Part shown: piece after piece, positions 37,623-45,361 of the stretch | Layout of the letters: each line of letters starts with the position of its first letter | Position numbering within the stretch: the stretch's first letter is position 1 | Assembly (NCBI GenBank): GCA_951828535.1 | Contig: OX639990.1 | Location: 2,901,300 to 2,965,299, forward strand | Length of the DNA stretch: 64,000 nucleotides | From: an uncultured Candidatus Entotheonella sp. | GTDB taxonomy: Bacteria > Tectomicrobia > Entotheonellia > Entotheonellales > Entotheonellaceae | Direction: 5' to 3' | The notes under the pieces: model-generated | Database searches by the model: none | What the model was told of the DNA's origin: nothing | The model's input: the letters and a program-made list of their open reading frames with translations, nothing else | Translations under genes and position numbers: made by a program

Positions 37623-38972
37623 ATGGACAGCCCGTTGCGCGTGGCGCATTACGTGAATCAGTTCTTTGGCGGTATTGGCGGCGAGGATGCGGCGAACGTC
37701 GGGGTGTCGCTCGAAAGCGAGCCCGTGGGCGCGGGCCGGGCGCTGCAACAGGCGCTCGACGGCGCGGGCAGCGTGGTGGGCACGCTGGTCTGCGGCGACA
37801 ACTACTTCAACGAGCGGGAAGCGGAGGCCGTGGCCGCCATCAAGGGGCATCTGGAGGCGCTGAAGCCGGACATCCTGGTAGCGGGGCCGGCGTTTGGCTC
37901 CGGGCGCTACGGGCTGGCGTGCGCCGAGGTTTGCAAGACGGCCCAGGCGCTGGGTATCAAGGCTATCAGCGGCATGCACCCGGACAACCCGGGGGCGCTG
38001 AGCGGCTGGCCGGACGTCGTCATGGTGCCGACCGGCGAAACGTCCGCCGACATGCCGCAGGCGCTGGCCGCCATGGTGCGGCTGGCGGGCAAGCTGGGCC
38101 GTGGCGAGGCGCTCGGACCGGCGGAGACCGACGGCTACATGCCGCGCGGCGTGCGGCGTGTGCATGACCGCCAACGCCCCGGCTACCAGCGCGCCCTCGA
38201 CATGCTGCTGGCCAAGCTCAAGGATCAGCCGTTCGTTACCGAGGTACCTATCCACGCGCCGGAAAAAGTCGAGCCCGCTGTGCCCGTCACGGATCTGTCG
38301 CGGGCCACCATCGCCATGGTCACCACCGGCGGCTTGGTGCGCAAGGGCAACCCGGACAAGCAGGTCGCCGCCAACGCCAGCCGGTATTACCGCCACTCGG
38401 TCGCCGAGCTGCAAAGCCTCTCCGGCGCCGATTGGGAAGCGTACCACGCCGGCTATTTCAACCACATCGTCAATTCCAATCCCAACTACATCCTGCCCCT
38501 CAACTTCCTGCGCGACCTGGAAGCCGACGGCCAGATCGGCGGCGTCTTCAGTTCCATCTACGCGCTGCCGGGCGTCGCCACGCCGGTCGCCATGTCGTGC
38601 GACTTGGGCCGCAGCATCGCCCAGGACCTTGTCAACAGCGGGGTTGACGGCTGTCTCCTGGTGGCCACGTGAGGCACCTGCAATCGTTGCGGTGCAACGA
38701 TCGCCAAGGAAATCGAGCGCGCCGGTATCCCCGTCGGCATGATCTCCGCCATCTATGACCTCGCCCTCACCACCGGCGCCGTCCGCGTCATCCGCGGCTC
38801 GCGCATCGAGCACGTGTGCGGCGACCCGAACCTCGGCCCCGAGAAGGATTACGCCTACGGCATGCGCATCGTGCGCACCGCCCTCGATGCCATCTGCACG
38901 CCGGTGCCCGGCCCGACGCTGTTCGACCCGCTGGAAAGGACGCCGGAGCAGGAGGTGGCGCATGCGTCTTGA
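37623..38972 (+). CDS. grdB: Glycine/sarcosine/betaine reductase component B, selenoprotein subunit (GrdB/GrdF/GrdH-like), Sec at codon 350
   Basis: A 449-residue selenoprotein read through an in-frame TGA at 38670-38672. The start VAHYVNQFFGGIGGEDAANV is the GrdB-family signature. The text around the TGA, GCLLVAT-U-GTCNRCGA then TIAKEIERAGIPVGMI, matches the UxxC site of GrdB/F/H, where Sec carries the substrate-activating redox centre. Without Sec the gene would stop at 349 residues and the conserved C-terminal 99 would be lost. A SECIS-like hairpin lies at 38683-38701. ATG 37623 has GGAGGG upstream. The stop overlaps the next gene by 11 bases. Whether glycine, sarcosine, betaine or another amine is the substrate cannot be told. 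Found mainly in Firmicutes, so transfer is likely. Confidence 0.93.
38683..38701 (+). promoter_or_regulatory. SECIS-like hairpin after the grdB Sec codon
   Basis: ATCGTTGC-GGT-GCAACGAT is a perfect 8-bp stem with a GGT loop, starting 10 bases after the TGA at 38670. The loop lies 19-21 bases after the TGA, and its first two bases are G. Bacterial SECIS elements sit just downstream of the UGA in the coding sequence and need a G in the first loop positions for SelB binding. Confidence 0.75.
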
Positions 38973-40251
38973 GATGGGCACCTTCCCCGTTGAGCGCATC
39001 ACCTTCGGCCCCGAAACCTGCTACGCGGACGGCCATCTGCAGGTCGACAAGGACGCCGTCGCCGAGGCGGTGCACGCCGACCCCCGCATCGCCAGCGTCG
39101 ATCTGGAGGTCGCCTATCCCGGCGAGTCCGCCCGCATCTGGCCGGTGCGCGACGTCATCGAGCCGCGCATCAAGGTGGAAGGTCCCGGCGTCATCTACCC
39201 CGGCACCGCTGGCCGCGCCATCACCACGGTGGGCGAAGGCCGCACGCACCGCCTCTCCGGCATGGGCATCACCGAGGTGTCGAGCGTCAACTGGCACGAC
39301 GCCGGCGGCGACTTCGTGGAAGTCTACCTCGACATGTCCGGTCCTTGGTCTGACCTGATTCCGCTGAGCCAACTCATCCATCTGTGCGCGGTCGTCGAAC
39401 CCGACCCCGGCCTCGGCAACGAGGCCCAGAATGACGCCGTGCACAAGGCGGCTCTGGTGGTCAACGATCAGGTCGCGGCGGCGACGCGCCATCTCACCCC
39501 ACCGCAGCAGGAAGTGTTTGAATTACGCGAGGTCGACCCCGGCCTCCCCAAGGTGATCTACATCTGGTGCGTGCACTCGCCGCAGGCCATGTCCGGCTCG
39601 CCCACGGCGTTCTGCACCACCACCTACGGCCTCACCCAGCTGACGCCGCCGTGGTTCCTGCACCCCAACGAAATCCTCGACGGCGCCCTCACCGGCCCGT
39701 ACCGCACGGCGTTTGCGATGTCGTGGACAGTGGCCAACAACCCGATGCTGCTTGATCTGTACCGCCGCCACGGCGTCGACTGGAATTTCCTCGGCGTCAT
39801 CGCGCTGCGCACCGAATGGACCACGCAGCACGAAAAGCAGCTCATGGCCAACCAGACGGCGAAGCTGGCGAAGTTTCTGGGCGCGCAGGGCGCCATGGTT
39901 ACCTGGGACGCCGGCGGCAACGAGTTCATCGAGGTCGTGCGCACCATTCAGGCCTGCGAGCAACTGGGCATCAAGACCGTCTTCCTGACCAGCGAGGACG
40001 ACGCCACCGAGGCCGCCCCGACCATGCTGGAGCCGCTGCCCGAGGCCAACGCCATCGTCAGCACCAGCTTCTTCAAGACGCGCACGCTGGAGGTGCCCGA
40101 CCTGCCGCCGGTGGATCGGGTTATCGGCCTGCAGCACAAGGACATCGGCCCGCTGCGGGACCAGCGCGTGCCGGCCGCCGGGCAACTGCCGCCGCCACCG
40201 CGCCACGACGATCACTATGGCTTTACCACCATGAGCTGTATCGAGTACTGA
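38962..40251 (+). CDS. grdE: Glycine/sarcosine/betaine reductase component B alpha/beta proprotein (GrdE/GrdG/GrdI-like)
   Basis: A 429-residue protein of the Gly_reductase family, the length of GrdE. In known systems the proprotein is split at a Cys that becomes a pyruvoyl group, which binds the amine substrate as a Schiff base. The likely counterpart is C218 in SPTAFCTTTYG; this placement is my inference. C-terminal landmarks are TQHEKQLMANQTAKLAKFLG and MVTWDAGGNEFIEVVRTIQACE. GGAGG lies 6 bases before ATG 38962. It overlaps grdB by 11 bases and is followed 22 bp later by grdC. It is cytoplasmic and forms component B with the selenoprotein. Confidence 0.9.
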   Translation: MRLEMGTFPVERITFGPETCYADGHLQVDKDAVAEAVHADPRIASVDLEVAYPGESARIWPVRDVIEPRIKVEGPGVIYPGTAGRAITTVGEGRTHRLSGMGITEVSSVNWHDAGGDFVEVYLDMSGPWSDLIPLSQLIHLCAVVEPDPGLGNEAQNDAVHKAALVVNDQVAAATRHLTPPQQEVFELREVDPGLPKVIYIWCVHSPQAMSGSPTAFCTTTYGLTQLTPPWFLHPNEILDGALTGPYRTAFAMSWTVANNPMLLDLYRRHGVDWNFLGVIALRTEWTTQHEKQLMANQTAKLAKFLGAQGAMVTWDAGGNEFIEVVRTIQACEQLGIKTVFLTSEDDATEAAPTMLEPLPEANAIVSTSFFKTRTLEVPDLPPVDRVIGLQHKDIGPLRDQRVPAAGQLPPPPRHDDHYGFTTMSCIEY

Positions 40252-40273
40252 CCCCGCCGCCCGAGGAACACGC

Positions 40274-41740
40274 ATGCAGCAGACGACAGTGCAGCCCGTC
40301 ATCCGGGGCGTGCGATTCTTCCTGGCCCACACCCCCGGGCTGGTACGCTACGGCTCCAAGCCCAGCCGCGATATCGACCGCGATCCGGCGGTAGGCGACA
40401 CCTTGCAAGCCCACCTGCGCGGCTACGCCGACGCCGCGGCCTACCCGCCCAATCAGGCCTTCCTCGGCGCCATCCACCCGGACGCTCTCGCCAGCCTGCC
40501 GACGCCGTGGTTCCGGCACGCCGGTTGCGGCGAGCGCTGGGGGCCGCACGGCGAGATCATGCCGGAGGAGGAGTTCTACGGCTGGCTGAAAATCGCCGAC
40601 GCTTTCAATCTCGTAAGTTTGGATACGGACTTCATCGAGTCCATCCGCCCGGCGCTGGACGCCCATCCGCTGTGCACGCCGGCTGACCTCGAGCAATTGG
40701 GCACGGGTGTTTCGCAGGCCGAACTCGATGCCCATTGCGCGCCAGGCACTGGCTTGGCGGGCGACATGCCCACCCTGCCCCTCTTTCTGCGCGACGGCTC
40801 CCGCATCGGCTGCTTCCACGCCGCCCACGAGGTAGACGCCACGCTCGCCGCCGATGTGCTACTCGAAAACCTGACCTGCAAGACGACCGCCGTTCTGGCC
40901 ATGCGCACCCTGCTGGCGCAGTTGCCCATCGACCCGATGGACATCCCCTACGTGCTCAACAGCGGTGAGGAAGCGGTGGGTGACCGCTACCAGCGCGGCG
41001 GCGGCAATCTGGCCAAGGCGGTGGCGGAAATGAGCGGCTGCCAGGCAGCAACCGGTGTCGATATCAAGGGCTTCTGCTGCGGCCCGCTGCACGCCCTGGC
41101 CATCGCCGGCGGTCTGGTCAGCGCCCGCGTGTTTCCGCACGTCGTCGTGGTTGGGGGGTGCGCCCTGTCCAAATTGGGCATGAAGTACCGCGGCCACGTG
41201 CAGCACGATCAGCCCATTCTGGAGGACGTGCTGGCCGCGGTGGCCATTCTGGTCAGCGCCGATGACGGCGCCTCCCCCAGGCTCCGGCTGGATTCCCTGG
41301 GCCGCCACACCGTGGCCGCCGGGCCGTCGCAGAAGGCCATCTTCGAGCAGCTCGTCAAGGAGCCTCTGCAACGCCTGGGCCTGAGCTTTGGGGACATCGA
41401 CAAATATGCCACCGAGTTGCACAACCCGGAAGTCACCGAGCCGGCGGGCAGCGGCAACGTGCCGCTCCTCAACTACCGCGTCATCGCGGGCCTGGCGGCC
41501 ATGGGCAAGGAAATCACCCCCGCGCAGGTGCCGGATTTCGTCGCCGCGCACGGCATGCCCGGCTTTTCACCCACGCAGGGTCACATCGCCTCGGCGGTGC
41601 CCTTTCTCGGCCACGCCGTGGACGGCCTGCGCGGCGGCGACTTGCAGCGCGTGCTGCTGCTCGCCAAGGGCAGCCTGTTCCTCGGCCGCATGACGCAGAT
41701 GGCCGACGGCGTGTCATTGCTTTTGGAGCGCAACGGTTAG
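40274..41740 (+). CDS. grdC: Glycine reductase component C, beta subunit (GrdC-like)
   Basis: A 488-residue FabH/thiolase-fold protein matching GrdC, which with GrdD releases the two-carbon unit from selenoprotein A as acetyl phosphate. Landmarks are IRGVRFFLAHTPGLVRYGSKP, IPYVLNSGEEAVGDRYQRGGGNLAKAVAEM, IKGFCCGPLHALAIAGGLV and PTQGHIASAVPFLGHA. The usual length is about 510. GAGGAA precedes ATG 40274. GrdD, normally next to GrdC, is not in this window. grdA follows 35 bp downstream. Confidence 0.9.
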   Translation: MQQTTVQPVIRGVRFFLAHTPGLVRYGSKPSRDIDRDPAVGDTLQAHLRGYADAAAYPPNQAFLGAIHPDALASLPTPWFRHAGCGERWGPHGEIMPEEEFYGWLKIADAFNLVSLDTDFIESIRPALDAHPLCTPADLEQLGTGVSQAELDAHCAPGTGLAGDMPTLPLFLRDGSRIGCFHAAHEVDATLAADVLLENLTCKTTAVLAMRTLLAQLPIDPMDIPYVLNSGEEAVGDRYQRGGGNLAKAVAEMSGCQAATGVDIKGFCCGPLHALAIAGGLVSARVFPHVVVVGGCALSKLGMKYRGHVQHDQPILEDVLAAVAILVSADDGASPRLRLDSLGRHTVAAGPSQKAIFEQLVKEPLQRLGLSFGDIDKYATELHNPEVTEPAGSGNVPLLNYRVIAGLAAMGKEITPAQVPDFVAAHGMPGFSPTQGHIASAVPFLGHAVDGLRGGDLQRVLLLAKGSLFLGRMTQMADGVSLLLERNG

Positions 41741-41775
41741 GCGCGAACGGACAACCCCGAAAGGAGGTTTATCGC

Positions 41776-42246
41776 ATGCAACTGCAAGGTAAGAAGATCA
41801 TTGCCCTGGGCGAGCGCGACGGCATCCAGGGCGGCGCTATCGCGCAATGCACGGCCAGCGCCGGCGCCGAGGTGGTGCTGGAAGTCACCCACTGCTTCGT
41901 TTGAACCGCCGCCGGCGCCCTTGACCTGGAAGGTCAGGAGGAGATCAAGCGGGTGGCCGAGCAATACCCACGCGAGGACATGGTGGTGGTATTGGGAACG
42001 CCGACTGCCGAGAGCAGCCGCCTGTACGCCCTGACGGTGACCGAGGGCGACCCCTCGTGGGCCGGCGCCTTGGCCGGCACGTCATTGGGGCTGCCCGTCT
42101 ACCACGTCACCGAGGAGGCGATCAAATGCCAAGTGTCACCGGAGGTGTATGAGGAACAGGTGACGCTGATGGAAATGGTGCTCGACGTGGCCGACATCGC
42201 CGACGCCGTGCAGGGCGTGCGGGACAGCAGCGCTCCAGCCGTATAG
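41776..42246 (+). CDS. grdA: Glycine reductase selenoprotein A (GrdA), Sec at codon 43
   Basis: A 156-residue selenoprotein read through an in-frame TGA at 41902-41904. The Sec motif THCFV-U-TAAGALDLEGQ is the GrdA motif (ECFVUTAAGAMDLENQ in clostridial GrdA). GKKIIALGERDGI before it and MVVVLGTPTAESS, TEGDPSWAGALAGTSLGLPV and LMEMVLDVADI after it follow GrdA throughout. In the reaction the Sec selenolate takes the carboxymethyl group from component B and, with C40, is re-reduced by thioredoxin. AAAGGAGGTT is an excellent ribosome site. A SECIS-like hairpin is at 41920-41938. No thioredoxin gene follows, unlike many clostridial operons. Confidence 0.96.
41920..41938 (+). promoter_or_regulatory. 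SECIS-like hairpin after the grdA Sec codon
   Basis: CTTGACCT-GGA-AGGTCAGG forms an 8-bp stem with one T-G wobble and a GGA loop. It begins 15 bases after the TGA at 41902, and the loop is 24-26 bases after it. As in the grdB hairpin, the loop is three bases long and starts with GG, the bacterial SECIS hallmark. Confidence 0.75.
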
Positions 42247-42251
42247 CCCAA

Positions 42252-42291
42252 ATGCCCCTCCGGTGCGAGGGAGGGGTTGGGGAGGGGGCAT
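42252..42291. repeat. Imperfect palindrome after grdA (possible terminator-like repeat)
   Basis: ATGCCCCTCC ... GGAGGGGGCAT, arms of 10-11 bases around GGTGCGAGGGAGGGGTTG. It lies just after grdA and runs into the ribosome site of the EVE gene. It is composed of the same G/C-run material as the 55.2 kb and 63.1 kb repeats. It may weaken transcription out of the grd operon. Confidence 0.45.
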
Positions 42292-42292
42292 C

Positions 42293-42763
42293 ATGGCCGA
42301 ATCAAAACGCTACTGGCTGATGAAATCGGAGCCGAGCGTCTACTCGATCGGCGACCTGCAACGTGACGGCTCGACGTCCTGGGAAGGGGTGCGCAACTAC
42401 CAGGCGCGCAATTTCATGCGCGACGACATGCGGCTCGGCGACGGCGTGCTCTTCTACCACAGCAACGCCAAGCCCATGGGCATCTACGGCGTTGCCGAAG
42501 TGGTGCGCGAGGCTTATCCCGACGACACCGCCTTCGACCCGACCAGCCGCTATCACGACCCGAAGAGCGACCCGGCGCAGCCGACCTGGCTGATGGTCGA
42601 CGTCGGCTACGTGCGCACCTTCACGGCTCCCATCACCCTGGCGGCGCTGAAGGAAATCCCCGGCCTGGAAGCGATGATGGTAATCCGCAAAGGCAGCCGC
42701 CTGTCGGTGCAGCCGGTGACGCCGCAGGAGTGGGACGTCGTCATGCGTATCGCGTCGGAGTGA
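42293..42763 (+). CDS. EVE domain-containing protein
   Basis: A 156-residue EVE (PUA-like, thymocyte nuclear protein 1) protein. YWLMKSEPSVYSIGDLQRDG, WEGVRNYQARNFMRDDMRLGD, LFYHSNAKPMGIYGVAEVVREAYPD and PTWLMVDVGYV are the family hallmarks. EVE domains bind modified bases in DNA or RNA and are often linked with defence or RNA modification. It is a stand-alone housekeeping-type copy. GGAGGGG precedes ATG 42293. Confidence 0.93.
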   Translation: MAESKRYWLMKSEPSVYSIGDLQRDGSTSWEGVRNYQARNFMRDDMRLGDGVLFYHSNAKPMGIYGVAEVVREAYPDDTAFDPTSRYHDPKSDPAQPTWLMVDVGYVRTFTAPITLAALKEIPGLEAMMVIRKGSRLSVQPVTPQEWDVVMRIASE

Positions 42764-42782
42764 TCGGTACCGGAGTCCCTTG

Positions 42783-44348
42783 ATGACCGCGACCTTTTGC
42801 CCAAGGCGTCGAATTGGCGCCCGCATCTCATTCATCGCCCTGGCCCTTCTGATCCTCGCTGGTTGCGCCACGAATCCCGTCACCGGCAAACGTGAATTAC
42901 GGCTCGTCTCCGAAGCCCAGGAGGGGCGTCTCGGCGAGCAGAATTATTTGGCCGGCCAGCAGATGCAGGGCGGGGCCTACAACGTCGATCCTGAGGTGAC
43001 GCGCTATGTCCGGGAGGTCGGCGATAAACTCGCCCAGGTGAGCGACCGGGCGCTATCATACGAGTTCGTAGTCCTGAATAACTCCACGCCCAACGCGTGG
43101 GCCCTGCCGGGCGGAAAAATTGCCGTGAACCGCGGCCTCCTGATCGAGTTGGATAACGAGGCCGAACTGGCGGCTGTGTTGGGGCACGAAATCGTGCATG
43201 CCGCAGCCCGGCACGGCGCCAAGAACGTGGAACGCGGCATGTTGCTACAAGGCGCCGTCGCGGTGGCAGGCATGGCGACAGGAGACAGCGATTATGCCGC
43301 CTTGATTGTGGGTGGGGCCGGACTTGCGGCCGGCCTGGTGGCTCAATCGTACAGCCGCAAGGCGGAGCGTGAGGCCGATTTCTACGGCATTCAATACATG
43401 TCGCGCGCCGGGTATGACCCGCAAGCCGCGGTGAGCCTGCAAGAAGTCTTTATGCAACTCTCAGCCGACCGAACGGAAACTTGGCTCTCCGGCCTCTTTG
43501 CCAGCCATCCACCTTCTGAAGAGCGCGTCGAAAACAACCGGTTGACGGCTGCCTCCCTGTCACCGCAAGGTCAACTCTTTCGCGAGCGCTATCAGCACAA
43601 GATTGCTCACCTGAAGTGCACCCAGGCGTCGTACGAGGCATACAATAAGGGACGCCAAGCCCTCAGCCAGGGCCGGGCCCAGGAAGCCCTCGGGCTGGCG
43701 CAAAAAGCGCTCCAGACAGAACCGCGGGAAGCATTTTTTCATGCCCTGCTGGGAGACGTGCGGTTTGCGCAGGAACGATACCGGGAAGCGCTGCCCCACT
43801 ATGATCAGGCCATTGTGCACCAGGAGGCATTTTTTCATTTCCGGGTACAGCGTGGCCTTACCCATCAGCAGCTTGGCAACCGCCGTGCAGCCCGTGTCGA
43901 CTTTGAACGCAGTATGGACTTGCTGGCCACGGCCACGGCGGCGAATGCCTTGGGCGATATAGCGTTGGCGTTGGGCGATCAGGAACAGGCGCTGCAATAC
44001 TTCAAGGCGGCCGCGGCTTCCGACTCCGCAGTTGGCCACCAGGCGGCAAAATCGCTAGTGCTTCTGGATCTGCCTCGCCGTCCCGAAGCTTATCTCAAAG
44101 CGCGTCTGGGGCTTAATCAGCAGGGTTTTGTGATTGCCGAGGTAAGCAATCCAACCCCCGTGACCGTTCGCGACGTTTGGTTTCAGATTCGGTATGCCGA
44201 TGGCCTGACGCAGCGGACCTATACGATCCAACGGGCGATAAACCCGCAGCGGTACGTGGTTGTCAACACCGGTCTCGGACCGCTGCGAGACCCGGATATC
44301 CTGGGCCGTTTTCGTATTGTCGTTGATCGTGCCAGCGTGGTGAGGTGA
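42783..44348 (+). CDS. M48 family metalloprotease lipoprotein with TPR repeats (BepA-like)
   Basis: A 521-residue periplasmic lipoprotein. The signal ends at ALLILAGC with lipid Cys C28, followed by the typical TNPVTGKRELRLVSE. The zinc site is HEIVH at about residues 134-138 with the third ligand in RKAEREADFYGIQYMSRAGYD. About five TPR units follow (EAYNKGRQALSQGRAQEAL, FHALLGDVRFAQERYREAL). The C-terminal beta-like domain (VRDVWFQIRYADGLTQRTYT) is longer than in E. coli BepA. It probably takes part in outer-membrane protein quality control. Confidence 0.9.
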   Translation: MTATFCPRRRIGARISFIALALLILAGCATNPVTGKRELRLVSEAQEGRLGEQNYLAGQQMQGGAYNVDPEVTRYVREVGDKLAQVSDRALSYEFVVLNNSTPNAWALPGGKIAVNRGLLIELDNEAELAAVLGHEIVHAAARHGAKNVERGMLLQGAVAVAGMATGDSDYAALIVGGAGLAAGLVAQSYSRKAEREADFYGIQYMSRAGYDPQAAVSLQEVFMQLSADRTETWLSGLFASHPPSEERVENNRLTAASLSPQGQLFRERYQHKIAHLKCTQASYEAYNKGRQALSQGRAQEALGLAQKALQTEPREAFFHALLGDVRFAQERYREALPHYDQAIVHQEAFFHFRVQRGLTHQQLGNRRAARVDFERSMDLLATATAANALGDIALALGDQEQALQYFKAAAASDSAVGHQAAKSLVLLDLPRRPEAYLKARLGLNQQGFVIAEVSNPTPVTVRDVWFQIRYADGLTQRTYTIQRAINPQRYVVVNTGLGPLRDPDILGRFRIVVDRASVVR

Positions 44349-44491
44349 GGCGTTACGAGCCCCGTACTGCATGGCCTTCCGAACGACCGGTTTAGGACGA
44401 AGCAAACAGCCATCAGTTCATGATGCGGCGGGTTGTCAAGCGCCTGTCAGCGGACACGATATGAACTATGAAGTAGGCAGATCGTTGCAGC

Positions 44492-45082
44492 ATGGCTTAT
44501 GGTTCAGACTCTGAGGTCCACTCGCCAATGGACGTGCTGATCTCGCGCCAGCGTATTGACGAAGCGGTGGTACGGCTGGCCGGCGAGATTCGCCGCGACT
44601 ACGCCGCCGGACCGCCGGTGCTGGTCGGCGTGCTGCACGGCGCCTTCGTGTTCCTGGCCGACCTGGCGCGGGCGCTCGATCTGCCGGTGGAAATCGGCTT
44701 CGTGGGACTCTCCAGTTACGGCAGCGACACGGTTAGCAGCGGCCGGATGGAGGTCTTTCACGAACTGCGCGCCGATATTACCGGCCGGGACGTCGTGCTC
44801 GTCGAGGACATCGTCGACAGCGGCCATTCCGTCACCTACCTGTGCGACTACTTGCGGCAACGGCGCCCCGCCTCCCTGCGCATCTGTAGCCTCCTGGACA
44901 AACCGACCCGCCGCGAGGTCCCTGTCGACATCGACTACCGCGGCTTCACCATCCCTAACCTGTTCATTGTCGGCTACGGGATGGACTTTAACGGACAATA
45001 CCGCCACCTGCCGGACATCCGCGTGTTGGAAGAAACTGCTACCCCTCCGTCACCCGCACGTGCTGAATCGCGTGCCCGGTGA
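44492..45082 (+). CDS. hpt: Hypoxanthine/purine phosphoribosyltransferase
   Basis: A 196-residue type I phosphoribosyltransferase for purine salvage. The PRPP loop is VVLVEDIVDSGHSVTYL and the family features LVGVLHGAFVFLADLAR, SSYGSDTVSSG and DKPTRREVPVDIDYRGFTIPN are present, ending in YGMDFNGQYRHLPDI. A start at 44528 (MDVLISRQR) is as plausible as 44492. The last 44 bases overlap the end of a convergent small gene. Confidence 0.92.
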   Translation: MAYGSDSEVHSPMDVLISRQRIDEAVVRLAGEIRRDYAAGPPVLVGVLHGAFVFLADLARALDLPVEIGFVGLSSYGSDTVSSGRMEVFHELRADITGRDVVLVEDIVDSGHSVTYLCDYLRQRRPASLRICSLLDKPTRREVPVDIDYRGFTIPNLFIVGYGMDFNGQYRHLPDIRVLEETATPPSPARAESRAR

Positions 45083-45347
45083 GCCACTCGAACAACACCT
45101 CCTGCTCTTCGGACAGCTCGATGCTCGTCGGGCGCTCCCCGTCCAGCGGCGAAACCAGCTCGAATACGCCGTCCGCGAACCACTCGGCGGCCTGAACGGC
45201 GTCGATCCAATAATCCTTCGGTCCCAGTGGCGGCACCTGCGGCTCGTCCGGCGGCGTCATGAAGTACACCAGTTGGGAGCGCAGGCGGTCGGAAATATCG
45301 AGGGGCGGGGCAGTGGGATTGTCCATGGGTAACAGCTGGTACGGCAT
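45039..45347 (-). CDS. Small hypothetical protein downstream of penicillin acylase gene
   Basis: A 102-residue acidic protein that I do not recognise. It begins MPYQLLPMDNPTAPPLDISD and has PPLGPKDYWIDAVQAAEWF and ERPTSIELSEEQEVLFEWL. GGAG lies 7 bases before ATG 45347, and the gene starts 14 bp after the penicillin acylase stop, so it is probably co-transcribed with it. It has no signal or membrane segment. It might be a partner of the acylase. Confidence 0.65.
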   Translation of the reverse strand: MPYQLLPMDNPTAPPLDISDRLRSQLVYFMTPPDEPQVPPLGPKDYWIDAVQAAEWFADGVFELVSPLDGERPTSIELSEEQEVLFEWLTGHAIQHVRVTEG

Positions 45348-45361
45348 GCGGGTCTCCGGAT

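Noticed and set aside
37557-38670. grdB as a pseudogene truncated at 349 residues
   Set aside because: Sequence after the TGA is conserved, in frame and followed by a SECIS-like hairpin, and grdA shows the same pattern. Recoding is a better explanation than decay.
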